A DNA stretch of 64,000 bases from Micromonospora arborensis (GTDB taxonomy: Bacteria; Actinomycetota; Actinomycetes; Mycobacteriales; Micromonosporaceae). Below are positions 1-8,064 of this stretch, piece after piece; within the stretch, counting starts at the first letter, position 1; each line of letters begins with the position of its first letter. Position numbers and translations under genes: made by a program. The notes beneath the pieces are model-generated. The model was not told where the DNA came from. It did not search any database and saw only the letters and a program-made list of their open reading frames with translations. Where the stretch lies: contig NZ_PYBV01000012.1 of the NCBI RefSeq assembly GCF_003205615.1, positions 33,810 to 97,809 on the forward strand. The letters are read 5' to 3'.

Positions 1-360
1 GGCGCTCGCCCGCCAGCCGGCGGTGGTCGTCCTCCAGCCGGTGGCGGTCGTCCGCCGGTTGATGGCGGTGGCCGTCCCCCGGCGAGTGGCACGGGTCGCC
101 CCCCGGCCGGTGGTGTCGGCCGTCCCCAGGGCGGTGGCGGCGGTCGTCCGCAGGGTGCTGGTGGTCGTCCTGGCGGCGGTGTGTACGGCGGTGATGGCGG
201 CCAGCCCGGCGCCGGTCGTGCCGAGCCGCCCCGGCGGGGTGGGCCGGAGCCCGACTACCGGGGCCAGCGGCCCGGCCGTCGGCGTGACGACGACGCGCCC
301 GTCGACCCGTACGGGCCGTATCCCGGGGGCGGTCGCGGCCACCGGGGCGACCGCTACTGA
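1..360 (+). CDS. C-terminal part of a Gly/Arg/Pro-rich protein (5' end outside window)
   Basis: The frame is open from base 1 and stops at TGA 358-360, giving 119 residues. The first two thirds are low complexity, built from degenerate GGGRPP-type repeats, followed by a charged tail ending in GHRGDRY. No catalytic domain lies in the visible part, so the product cannot be named. Such tails usually extend a folded N-terminal domain, which would be upstream of the window. It converges on lexA, whose stop lies about 80 bases away on the other strand. Other frames over this stretch also look open because the sequence is repetitive and GC-rich; I chose this frame for its Gly/Pro/Arg periodicity and clean stop. 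Confidence 0.6.
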   Translation, partial: GARPPAGGGRPPAGGGRPPVDGGGRPPASGTGRPPAGGVGRPQGGGGGRPQGAGGRPGGGVYGGDGGQPGAGRAEPPRRGGPEPDYRGQRPGRRRDDDAPVDPYGPYPGGGRGHRGDRY

Positions 361-438
361 CGGATGTCGGGGCGCTCATCCGTCCCTGAAGACGAACGTG
401 GGTGAGCGCCCGTGGCACTCACCCACCCAGACGACCGG

Positions 439-1224
439 TCAGATCCGGCGCAGCACCGCCACGACCCGGCCCATGATGGTGGCGTCGTCACCGGGGATCG
501 GGTCGAAGGCCGGGTTCTGTGGCATCAGCCAGACGTGCCCGTCGCGCCGCCGGTAGGTCTTGACGGTCGCCTCGCCGTCGAGCATGGCGGCCACGATCTC
601 GCCCGAGTCGGCGGTCGGCTGCTGCCGAACGACCACCCAGTCGCCGTCGCAGATCGCCGCGTCGAGCATCGAGTCGCCCTTGACCTGGAGCATGAAGACC
701 TCGCCCTCGCCCACCAACTCGCGGGGCAGCGGGAAGATGTCCTCCACGGCCTGCTCGGCGAGGATGGGCCCACCGGCGGCGATCCGACCGAGCATCGGCA
801 CGTACGCCGGGGTCGGTCGCTGTGCCCGGGACAGCTCGTCGTCGATGGCCTCGCTGGGGGCGCGAACGTCGACCGCGCGCGGTCGGTTGGGGTCGCGGCG
901 CAGGAAGCCCTTCTTCTCCAGCTCCTTGAGCTGGTAGGCGACGCTGGACGGCGACACCAGACCGACGGCCTCGCCGATCTCCCGGACGCTTGGCGGGTAA
1001 CCGTGCCGCTCCACCCAGGTGCGGATGAATTCCAGGATGCGACGCTGGCGGGCGGTCAGGTCGACCGTCGCCGGGTCGGGGAAGGCGCTGACCACCGGTG
1101 TGACCGGGCGCACGGCGGGCTGACCCGTTCGGCTGCGCGCGGCGCTGCGGCGTCGGGTGGCTGGCGGGCCCGCATCGGTGATCTGCTGCGGGCTCTTCGG
1201 CCGGCTGGCCCGGTCCTCGGTCAC
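439..1224 (-). CDS. lexA: LexA repressor, SOS regulator
   Basis: LexA represses the SOS regulon and cleaves itself when RecA filaments form. The 261-residue protein has a winged-helix DNA-binding domain (about residues 55-118, with [11 protein letters not shown] and the YPPSVREIG recognition region) and a C-terminal S24 peptidase domain. The cleavage site RIAAGGPI places the scissile bond at Ala150-Gly151. The catalytic dyad is Ser185 (in KGDSML) and Lys222 (in ATVKTY). A basic N-terminal extension of about 48 residues precedes the usual LexA start, as often seen in actinomycetes. The GTG start at 1224 has a GGGAGG ribosome site just upstream. Three SOS-like boxes lie 98-200 bases upstream, consistent with autoregulation. 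It is divergent from nrdR-nrdJ. Confidence 0.97.
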   Translation of the reverse strand: MTEDRASRPKSPQQITDAGPPATRRRSAARSRTGQPAVRPVTPVVSAFPDPATVDLTARQRRILEFIRTWVERHGYPPSVREIGEAVGLVSPSSVAYQLKELEKKGFLRRDPNRPRAVDVRAPSEAIDDELSRAQRPTPAYVPMLGRIAAGGPILAEQAVEDIFPLPRELVGEGEVFMLQVKGDSMLDAAICDGDWVVVRQQPTADSGEIVAAMLDGEATVKTYRRRDGHVWLMPQNPAFDPIPGDDATIMGRVVAVLRRI

Positions 1225-1321
1225 GTCCGTCCTCCCTGGTCGGCGCTGGGTGCCTCGTCGGCTCGTGGTGCGTGCGGTGGTGCCACGTTGTTCATGACCG
1301 TATAGGTGAGATCAGTCATTT

Positions 1322-1337
1322 TCAAACATCTGTACGA
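1322..1337. promoter_or_regulatory. SOS (LexA) box 1, upstream of lexA
   Basis: TCAAACATCTGTACGA matches the actinobacterial SOS box pattern TCGAAC-N4-GTTCGA with two mismatches, one per half-site. It lies about 98 bases upstream of the lexA start, where autorepression is expected. Confidence 0.65.
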
Positions 1338-1374
1338 CCTCTCACCGGCGTGTCGGGGTGAAAAACCACTCCGG

Positions 1375-1390
1375 TCGTACGGATGTTCTG
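1375..1390. promoter_or_regulatory. Weak SOS-like box 2
   Basis: TCGTACGGATGTTCTG matches the TCGAAC-N4-GTTCGA pattern with three mismatches. It is 53 bases from box 1, about five helical turns, so it could be a low-affinity second LexA site. Confidence 0.4.
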
Positions 1391-1407
1391 ATAAATGGTA
1401 CGTCAGG

Positions 1408-1423
1408 TAGTACTGGTGTTCGA
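1408..1423. promoter_or_regulatory. SOS-like box 3
   Basis: TAGTACTGGTGTTCGA has a perfect right half (GTTCGA) and two mismatches in the left half. It is 33 bases from box 2, about three helical turns. Three phased boxes would suit cooperative LexA binding. Confidence 0.45.
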
Positions 1424-1587
1424 TCCTCGGCTGTTTTCCGGAGTACTTCGGCCTGCTGGCCGGTAACCCGGGCGGGACGTCGGCGTTGGGTCTTCGGGCG
1501 TGCTGATGGGTGCGGATGACCGGATGGCCCGTGACGCGCCGGACACGCCGCCCAACTTGACCCGGCTTCCCCAGCAACATACGGTCG

Positions 1588-1604
1588 ACCCCTAGATGTA
1601 GTAG
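1588..1604. promoter_or_regulatory. Possible NrdR box upstream of nrdR-nrdJ
   Basis: The core CTAGATGTAG at 1592-1601 resembles the NrdR-box core CWATATATWG with two differences. It lies 165 bases before the nrdR start, where NrdR autoregulation is expected. Functional NrdR sites usually come in pairs about three helical turns apart, and I see no convincing partner. Apart from this and the SOS boxes, I see nothing else in the 541-base gap 1225-1765; it has no plausible ORF and no B12-riboswitch box. Confidence 0.35.
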
Positions 1605-1765
1605 TGACACGGGCGTAAGTTGCCCACAGGTTGGGTCCGACTACCGACCGCACTCCAGTAACGTCGACCACGGCGGGAGTCATCCGAGGATGGCACCGTC
1701 GCGGTGAGTCGTGCCCGGGGGTGCCCGGTGCGGTCGCAGTCGATCATTTTTGATGGAGGTGGGCG

Positions 1766-2269
1766 ATGCGGTGTCCGTACTGCCGGCACGCTGACTCCCG
1801 GGTGGTCGACTCGCGGGAGGCCGACGACGGCCAGCTCATCCGACGGCGGCGATCCTGCCCGGAGTGCGGCAAGCGGTTCACCACCGTCGAGGAGGCGGTC
1901 CTCGCGGTCGTCAAGCGCAGCGGGGTGACCGAGCCGTTCAGTCGTACGAAGATCATCGGCGGGGTGCGCAAGGCGTGCCAGGGTCGGCCGGTCGACGAGG
2001 ACTCGATCGCGTTGCTGGCGCAGAAGGTCGAGGAGACCGTGCGGGCCAAGGGTGCGGCCGAGATCCCCAGCCACGAGGTGGGGCTGGCGATCCTGGGCCC
2101 ACTTCAGGGCCTGGACGAGGTGGCGTACCTGCGGTTCGCCAGCGTCTACCGGTCCTTCGACTCGCTCGCCGACTTCGAGCAGGAGATCGAGACACTGCGG
2201 GCCGCCGCCCGTGCCCGCGAGGGCGCGGTGGGGGCCGGGGCGGCGGAACCCGCCGGCCGTACCAATTGA
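1766..2269 (+). CDS. nrdR: NrdR, ribonucleotide reductase transcriptional repressor
   Basis: NrdR senses ATP/dATP and represses ribonucleotide reductase genes. The 167-residue protein has the N-terminal zinc ribbon (Cys3, Cys6, Cys31, Cys34, in MRCPYC and SCPECG) followed by an ATP-cone domain (about residues 46-136, with [14 protein letters not shown]). A GGAGGTGGG ribosome site precedes ATG 1766. It is followed after 29 bases by nrdJ, forming an nrdR-nrdJ operon as in other actinomycetes, so NrdR probably controls its neighbour and itself. The tail after residue 145 is low-complexity Ala/Gly. Confidence 0.96.
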   Translation: MRCPYCRHADSRVVDSREADDGQLIRRRRSCPECGKRFTTVEEAVLAVVKRSGVTEPFSRTKIIGGVRKACQGRPVDEDSIALLAQKVEETVRAKGAAEIPSHEVGLAILGPLQGLDEVAYLRFASVYRSFDSLADFEQEIETLRAAARAREGAVGAGAAEPAGRTN

Positions 2270-2298
2270 GATTTTGTTTTTCTGAGGGGGCGGATGAG

Positions 2299-5196
2299 AT
2301 GTCGGGGGATGGTGTGACGACAAGCAGGTCACGAAGCAAGGCCAACGCGAGCGCTGGGCTGAAGATCGAGCGCGTGTGGACGACCGAGGGGGTCCACCCG
2401 TACGACGAGGTCACCTGGGAGCGCCGTGACGTCGTGATGACGAACTGGCGGGACGGCTCGATCAACTTCGAGCAGCGTGGGGTCGAGTTCCCGGAGTCGT
2501 GGAGCGTCAACGCGGCCAACATCGTCACCACGAAGTACTTCCGGGGCGCGGTGGGGACCCCGGAGCGGGAGTGGTCGCTCAAGCAGTTGATCGACCGGGT
2601 GGTCACCACCTATCGCACCGCGGGCGAGGAGTACGGCTACTTCGCCAGCCCGGCCGACGCCGAGATCTTCGGGCACGAGCTGACCTGGATGCTGCTGCAC
2701 CAGGTGTTCAGCTTCAACTCGCCGGTCTGGTTCAACGTCGGCACGCCGTCGCCGCAGCAGGTCAGCGCCTGCTTCATCCTGGCCGTCGACGACTCGATGG
2801 ACTCGATCCTCGACTGGTACAAGGAGGAGGGGCTGATCTTCAAGGGCGGCTCCGGCTCCGGGGTCAACCTGTCGCGGATCCGCTCGTCCCGTGAGCTGCT
2901 CTCCTCCGGCGGCACCGCCTCCGGCCCGGTCAGCTTCATGCGCGGCGCGGACGCCTCGGCCGGCACCATCAAGTCCGGCGGCGCGACCCGTCGGGCGGCC
3001 AAGATGGTCATCCTCGACGTGGACCACCCCGACATCGAGGAGTTCGTGGTCACGAAGGCGCGCGAGGAGCACAAGATCCGTGCGCTGCGCGACGCCGGGT
3101 TCGACATGGACCTCGGCGGCTCCGACATCGTCAGCGTGCAGTACCAGAACGCCAACAACTCGGTCCGGGTCTCCGACGAGTTCATGTCGGCGGTGGAGAA
3201 CGGCGGCGGCTTCGACCTGCGCGGCCGGCTGGACGGCTCGGTGATCGACACCGTCGACGCCAAGAAGCTGTTCCGCACCATCTCCCAGGCCGCCTGGGAG
3301 TGCGCCGACCCGGGCCTGCAGTACGACGACACGATCAACGACTGGCACACCTGCCCGGAGACCGGGCGGATCACCGCGTCGAACCCGTGCTCGGAGTACC
3401 TGCACCTGGACAACTCCTCGTGCAACCTGGCCTCGCTCAACCTGATGAAGTTCCTCCGCGCCGACGGTGGCTTCGAGGTGGAGAAGTTCGTCAAGTCCGT
3501 CGAGTTCGTCATCACCGCGATGGACATCTCGATCTGCTTCGCCGACTTCCCGACCGAGAAGATCGGCGAGACCTCCCGCGCCTACCGGCAGCTCGGCATC
3601 GGCTACGCCAACCTCGGCGCCCTGCTGATGGCCACCGGCCTGCCGTACGACTCGGAGCAGGGCCGCTCGGTCGCCGCGTCGATCACGTCCCTGATGACCG
3701 GCACCGCCTACCGTCGCTCGGCCGAGCTGGCTGGCGTCGTCGGCGCGTACGAGGGCTACGCCCGCAACGCTGAGCCGCACAAGCGGGTCATGCGCAAGCA
3801 CGCGGCGGCCAACGACGAGATCAAGCCGACCAGCCCGGTGGCCACCGCGATCGTCCGCGAGGCGACCAAGCAGTGGACCCAGGGCAACAAGATCGGTGAC
3901 AAGTTCGGCTGGCGTAACGCGCAGGCGAGCGTCCTCGCCCCGACCGGCACGATCGGTTTCATGATGGACTGCGACACGACCGGCGTGGAGCCGGACCTGG
4001 CGCTAGTCAAGTTCAAGAAGCTGGTCGGCGGCGGCTCGATGCAGATCGTCAACCAGACGGTTCCGCGCGCCCTGCGCAGCCTCGGCTACCCCGAGGAGCA
4101 GGTCGAGGCGATCATCGAGCACATCGCCGACCACGGCCACGTGGTGGACGCCCCCGGCCTCAAGCCGGAGCACTACCCGGTCTTCGACTGCGCCATGGGG
4201 GAGCGGACGATCGCTCCGATGGGGCACGTGCGGATGATGGCGGCGATCCAGCCGTTCGTCTCCGGCGCCATCTCCAAGACGGTCAACATGCCGGAGGCGG
4301 CCACCGTCGAGGACGTCGAGAAGATCTACTTCGAGGGCTGGAAGCTCGGCCTCAAGGCGCTGGCGATCTACCGGGACAACTGCAAGGTCGGCCAGCCGCT
4401 CTCGGTGGCCAAGTCCAACAAGGCCACCGAGCCGGCCGCCGTCGAGACCGCGCCGGCCGCCCCGGCCGCGGTGGAGAAGGTCATCGAGTACCGGCCGGTG
4501 CGTAAGCGCCTGCCGAAGAAGCGCCCGTCCGAGACGGTCAGCTTCTCCGTCGGAGGCGCCGAGGGCTACCTCACCGCGTCGTCCTACCCGGACGACGGCC
4601 TCGGTGAGGTCTTCCTCAAGATGTCCAAGCAGGGCTCGACCCTGGCCGGGGTGATGGACGCCTTCTCGGTGGCCATCAGCATCGGCTTGCAGTACGGCGT
4701 GCCGCTGGAGACGTTCGTCAGCAAGTTCACCAACATGCGCTTCGAGCCGGCCGGTATGACCGACGACCCGGACGTGCGGATGGCGGCCTCGGTGATGGAC
4801 TACATCTTCCGTCGCCTGGCGCTGGACTTCCTGCCCTACGAGCGCCGTGCCGAACTGGGCATCTTCACCGCGTCCGAGCGGGCCGCCCAGCTGCGGGCCG
4901 AGGCCGACGCGGAAGCCGCAGCGGTCACCGGCGCGGAGCTCACCGCGATGGCGTCCTCGGCACCGGTGGCGGAGATCCCGGCGAAGCCGGAGGCCGTCGC
5001 GCAGCCGGCCCAGGAGATGGCCGACGTGGCCGTCGCCAAGCCGGCTCCGAGCGTGGGCTCCAGCACCGAACTGCTGGAGGCCGTGATCGGCAAGGCCGCC
5101 GACGCACCGCTCTGCTTCACCTGCGGTACGAAGATGCGCCCGGCCGGTAGCTGCTACGTCTGCGAGGGCTGCGGCTCCACCAGCGGCTGCAGCTGA
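2299..5196 (+). CDS. nrdJ: Vitamin B12-dependent (class II) ribonucleoside-diphosphate reductase
   Basis: This enzyme makes deoxyribonucleotides using adenosylcobalamin. The ATG at 2299 follows a GAGGGGGC ribosome site and gives 965 residues; the open frame runs further upstream only as read-through of the nrdR region. Class II landmarks are the first redox cysteine in VSACFIL (Cys158) and the NPCSE active-site motif at residues 362-366, with the radical Cys364 flanked by Asn362 and Glu366. A linker rich in Ala/Pro/Glu near residues 710-730 separates the barrel from a C-terminal region. That region ends in a Cys-rich zinc-ribbon-like tail (CFTCG near residue 938, CYVCEGCG, terminal GCS) thought to relay reducing equivalents. 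Aerobic growth without class I genes nearby fits actinomycetes that use NrdJ. Confidence 0.97.
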   Translation: MSGDGVTTSRSRSKANASAGLKIERVWTTEGVHPYDEVTWERRDVVMTNWRDGSINFEQRGVEFPESWSVNAANIVTTKYFRGAVGTPEREWSLKQLIDRVVTTYRTAGEEYGYFASPADAEIFGHELTWMLLHQVFSFNSPVWFNVGTPSPQQVSACFILAVDDSMDSILDWYKEEGLIFKGGSGSGVNLSRIRSSRELLSSGGTASGPVSFMRGADASAGTIKSGGATRRAAKMVILDVDHPDIEEFVVTKAREEHKIRALRDAGFDMDLGGSDIVSVQYQNANNSVRVSDEFMSAVENGGGFDLRGRLDGSVIDTVDAKKLFRTISQAAWECADPGLQYDDTINDWHTCPETGRITASNPCSEYLHLDNSSCNLASLNLMKFLRADGGFEVEKFVKSVEFVITAMDISICFADFPTEKIGETSRAYRQLGIGYANLGALLMATGLPYDSEQGRSVAASITSLMTGTAYRRSAELAGVVGAYEGYARNAEPHKRVMRKHAAANDEIKPTSPVATAIVREATKQWTQGNKIGDKFGWRNAQASVLAPTGTIGFMMDCDTTGVEPDLALVKFKKLVGGGSMQIVNQTVPRALRSLGYPEEQVEAIIEHIADHGHVVDAPGLKPEHYPVFDCAMGERTIAPMGHVRMMAAIQPFVSGAISKTVNMPEAATVEDVEKIYFEGWKLGLKALAIYRDNCKVGQPLSVAKSNKATEPAAVETAPAAPAAVEKVIEYRPVRKRLPKKRPSETVSFSVGGAEGYLTASSYPDDGLGEVFLKMSKQGSTLAGVMDAFSVAISIGLQYGVPLETFVSKFTNMRFEPAGMTDDPDVRMAASVMDYIFRRLALDFLPYERRAELGIFTASERAAQLRAEADAEAAAVTGAELTAMASSAPVAEIPAKPEAVAQPAQEMADVAVAKPAPSVGSSTELLEAVIGKAADAPLCFTCGTKMRPAGSCYVCEGCGSTSGCS

Positions 5197-5210
5197 CGTA
5201 CGCGAAACGC

Positions 5211-5251
5211 GGCGCTGCCCTGGCTTCCCTCAGGGAGGTTGGGGCAGCGCC
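5211..5251 (+). terminator. Hairpin terminator after nrdJ
   Basis: GGCGCTGCCC (5211-5220) pairs perfectly with GGGCAGCGCC (5242-5251), and a second inner stem (CTTCCCT/AGGGAGG) lies in the loop. There is no U-tract, as is common for high-GC actinomycete terminators. It starts 14 bases after the nrdJ stop. Confidence 0.7.
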
Positions 5252-5562
5252 GTCTCCCTGCTGGTCGTAGTTCGCCGGGATGGCATGTTGCAATGACTGC
5301 CGTCCGAATCCTCGGTCTGAGATCCGACAACTCCTGGTGCTGATAACCGTACTACCCCCACTCGGCATCAAGATTCCTCTGGGACAACGACTAGCACGGC
5401 ACTTGTGGAGGGACTTGCATCTATGGATTGTCAGGGTGCCGGCGTTCGCTCGCTCGCAATGATGCCTAACCGGTCTCACTGAAGACTATGCATCGCAGAG
5501 TGTCAGCGATAGGGTACGAACACCACGTACGATAAGCGCTCGACGCGTCGGTGGAGGGGTGG
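5252..5562. other. Non-coding approach to the low-GC island
   Basis: I see no credible gene here. Base composition drops visibly compared with nrdJ and stays low to about 7.76 kb. There is no tRNA, integrase or clear attachment repeat to mark an insertion point. The promoter of the following two-gene module should lie here, but I could not pick a convincing -35/-10 pair. Confidence 0.5.
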
Positions 5563-6072
5563 ATGCCGACAGTTACTCCTATTGACCGGATCTACTTACA
5601 TTTCTCAACTTCCAAGAAGATAGCGATTGCAGCGTTCTCGGCAGGTCCGGCGAAGCATCCGTTTCCTGTCGACGACCTCATTCGCCAGGTCACTTCGGAT
5701 CGATTGACCCTGGCTGGATTCCACCTCCGCTCCGGCGATCATCTCACATTGATTTCTGACTTCAGGTCGGCCATCAGCCGCTACTACTACGCCATGTATC
5801 ACTCGGCGCGAGCAGTAGTATTCGCTGAAGAGAAGGGTGACGACTTCGAGCGGCACGCCGAGCTTCCTCGACATCTGCCAAAAAATATGCACGGTCGTGC
5901 CGAACGTGAGGCGGCTCTGATTGATGCGCGGTTGCTTCGCAATGAGGCCGACTATGACTGCTACCCTGCGGACCCTTCAATCTGGCAGTCCGATGCACGT
6001 TCACTGGCAGTTATTGCTGCTTCTTTTGTCCAGTCCTGTGAAGAGTTTGCGCTGTCGAATGGGCACATCTAA
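5563..6072 (+). CDS. HEPN-domain protein (COG1895-like)
   Basis: The 169-residue protein has the helical signature of HEPN proteins: ISRYYYAMYHSARAVVF around residues 72-88, a conserved His shortly after (ERHAEL), and LLRNEADYD near residues 125-133, which matches the R-x-x-ADYD element of the COG1895 HEPN group. HEPN proteins are often RNases or nucleotidyltransferase partners in toxin-antitoxin and defence systems. The canonical R-x4-6-H RNase motif is not evident, so ribonuclease activity is uncertain. I chose ATG 5563 because GGAGGGG lies just before it; a GTG at 5551 is in frame but has no ribosome site. The stop overlaps the ATPase start by one base (TAATG), so the two are translationally coupled. 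GC is low compared with flanking genes, suggesting transfer. Confidence 0.75.
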   Translation: MPTVTPIDRIYLHFSTSKKIAIAAFSAGPAKHPFPVDDLIRQVTSDRLTLAGFHLRSGDHLTLISDFRSAISRYYYAMYHSARAVVFAEEKGDDFERHAELPRHLPKNMHGRAEREAALIDARLLRNEADYDCYPADPSIWQSDARSLAVIAASFVQSCEEFALSNGHI

Positions 6073-7754
6073 TGCGGAATGATGACTATGTTGCAGTCTT
6101 GAGGCGAGTGCTAGACGATGCGGGCATCGTTGCTAGTGAGGTCCAGGAGCGGACATTTCCTGGCGAGCGATGGCTGATTGCATTTGTTCCCGAAGATAGC
6201 ATTATGGTGGCACAGAGCCTCGCGGGCGCGATTGAGCGGGAGCTCAACGAAATGCCCGGCGAAGATTCTGCATTCGCTGTGACCTTCCGGCCCCAAATAT
6301 TATCCGGCGGTGAAGAGCCAGTTGCGCGCCCGGCTGCCGGTGGACTAGCAAGCCGCGATGTCGATCACTTGATTCAGCTACTCGAGGCGCGGTCTCGCAC
6401 CTCTGACGCGCTTCCGAGCCTAAAATATGTGGAAGATCCACGTGCCAGTTTGGCGGCAGTGGGCGCGTCGAGGCATCAACTGGTTTACGGGCGCCGTGGC
6501 GTTGGAAAGACGGCATTGTTGCTTGAGGCAAAACGCCAAGCCGAGAAGCAGGGCCATGTCATTGTATGGACGAACGCACACGTCTTGAGGAAGTTGACCG
6601 CGGAGTCGGCTTTCAGTGTAATTGCAGAGGCTGCAGTTGCATCCATTGCGAAACGTCGGGGGTCGTCAGCGGCGGAAGCTTTTTCGCGGCTTGACGAGGT
6701 TTCTAGGGAGCTTGGGATCGCCCGCAGGTCGAGGCTGCGGTCCGAGCAGAAGGTCGTCGAAAAGATCCCGCGATTGAATCAGTGCCTTCGAGCGATCCTT
6801 CGTACTGGCGTCATGACCATGTATATCTTCATCGATGACTTCTACTTACTGCCTTCTGCGTTGCAACCCCAGTTGCTGGACTATGTGGCCGGAATGCTGC
6901 GGGACTGTAATGGCTGGATTAAGCTAGCGAGTATCGAGCGGCTTACTCGGCCCTACGAACCGTCAACAAGAGTTGGCTTGGAAGTTCCGCACGATGCGTC
7001 CAAGATTGATTTAGATATCACGCTTGAAGATCCCTCGGCGGCGCAGATTTTCTTAGAAAGTGTCCTTTCAAATTATACGCTAACGGCTGGTATCAAAAAC
7101 TTTGCTAGCATAACCAAACCGGAAGCGCGAGGCAGGCTAGTTCTCGCTTCTGGCGGAGTGCCGCGAGATTACCTGAATCTGTTTGCCTCCTCAATCGTCG
7201 TTGCCCGTGAACGTGTACAGCCGAGGGAGATTGGGCGGGAGGACGTCGCGAAGGCTGCGGGCCGTTCGGCCAGGAGCAAGAAACGGGACCTTGAACAGGA
7301 TGTATCTTCTGAGAATTCTGGAATCCTGTTGGAGGCTTTGGAATACATATCCGCCTATGTTATGGGCGAAGGGTGCACCTATTTTCGGGTAGATATGTCG
7401 CGAAAGACGCATCCGGCTTACGAGGTGCTGGGACAGTTGGTCGACTTGCGCTTCGCACACCTGGTACAGGCTGCGCTGTCGGATAAGCATAGGCCAGGGA
7501 CCAAGTATGAGGCGTACATCTTGGACCTTAGTGAGTACACCGATGTGCGTCTGAAGCGTGGACTGCGTGTCTTGGACCTTGAAGAGGGTAAGTGGACAGT
7601 TCGGCAGAGCGGTAAGGCTGCGACTACTAAGCGGTTAAGTGGTACCCAATTGCGTGATCTACTTCGGCAGGGACCACTTATTGATCTGGACAACTTGCCC
7701 AGGGTTCTCGATCAAACCTCTTCACCTGCTTACCCGATCGACATCAGGCGCTAA
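6072..7754 (+). CDS. ORC/CDC6-like AAA (STAND-type) P-loop ATPase, partner of the HEPN protein
   Basis: The 560-residue protein has a Walker A motif GRRGVGKT (residues 140-147), a Walker B YIFIDDF (251-257) and a sensor-2-like GGVPRDYLNLF (361-371), the pattern of ORC/CDC6-like ATPases. A helical/winged-helix-like region (about 415-500) follows. The first 80 residues form a separate small alpha/beta-looking region that I cannot name and that could contact the HEPN partner. It has no signal peptide or membrane segment. It is coupled to the upstream HEPN gene by a one-base overlap and shares its low GC. Predicted role: NTP-dependent sensor or regulator of the HEPN effector. This is inferred from domain pairing; the family itself is not one I can name precisely. 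Confidence 0.75.
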   Translation: MRNDDYVAVLRRVLDDAGIVASEVQERTFPGERWLIAFVPEDSIMVAQSLAGAIERELNEMPGEDSAFAVTFRPQILSGGEEPVARPAAGGLASRDVDHLIQLLEARSRTSDALPSLKYVEDPRASLAAVGASRHQLVYGRRGVGKTALLLEAKRQAEKQGHVIVWTNAHVLRKLTAESAFSVIAEAAVASIAKRRGSSAAEAFSRLDEVSRELGIARRSRLRSEQKVVEKIPRLNQCLRAILRTGVMTMYIFIDDFYLLPSALQPQLLDYVAGMLRDCNGWIKLASIERLTRPYEPSTRVGLEVPHDASKIDLDITLEDPSAAQIFLESVLSNYTLTAGIKNFASITKPEARGRLVLASGGVPRDYLNLFASSIVVARERVQPREIGREDVAKAAGRSARSKKRDLEQDVSSENSGILLEALEYISAYVMGEGCTYFRVDMSRKTHPAYEVLGQLVDLRFAHLVQAALSDKHRPGTKYEAYILDLSEYTDVRLKRGLRVLDLEEGKWTVRQSGKAATTKRLSGTQLRDLLRQGPLIDLDNLPRVLDQTSSPAYPIDIRR

Positions 7755-7886
7755 CTCCGGGTGGTTTATAGTCGAGAAGCTTATTTGCGTAGGCCCAAGG
7801 GTGGCTGAATCTCGACGCAAAGTCGGCCGGATTTGAGCGTGTGGGGACGCCGGCCTTCGGCAATGAGCCGTCGGCCGGATCCGCTA

Positions 7887-8054
7887 CTACTTGAGGCTAG
7901 AGAGGAATGCCAGCCAGGCGCGACCATCGAAGTTGAGGGTCGGGCCGGAGCGGTTTGTGCTGTCTCGGACCTGGATGGTATTGCCGACGTGCCTAGCTTC
8001 GACGCAGGCACCGTTGCTGCCGCTGCGGGTGCTCTTGCGCCACTCCGAGTCCAC
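7887..8054 (-). CDS. DUF397 family small protein
   Basis: This 55-residue product starts MDSEWRKSTRSGSNGACVEA and continues with VQVRDS-type text (IQVRDSTN) and a C-terminal WLAFLSSL, the standard DUF397 pattern. GTG 8054 lies 10 bases after the stop of the XRE/DUF5753 regulator, with AGGAGA as ribosome site. DUF397 proteins almost always sit beside such a regulator in streptomycetes and relatives, where the pairs affect development and can behave like toxin-antitoxin modules. The 132-base stretch between this gene and the ATPase stop at 7754 holds only GGCCGG/CCGGCC-type hairpin sequence. Confidence 0.85.
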   Translation of the reverse strand: MDSEWRKSTRSGSNGACVEARHVGNTIQVRDSTNRSGPTLNFDGRAWLAFLSSLK

Positions 8055-8064
8055 CGCACGTCTC

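Noticed and set aside
1225..1610. Minus-strand frames between lexA and nrdR
   Set aside because: They contain the SOS boxes and promoter region, start without ribosome sites and have no protein-like composition.
1225..1765. Cobalamin riboswitch ahead of nrdR-nrdJ
   Set aside because: A B12-dependent reductase made this worth checking, but I found no B12 box (GCCACTG-type) or matching pairing; NrdR control is the better explanation.
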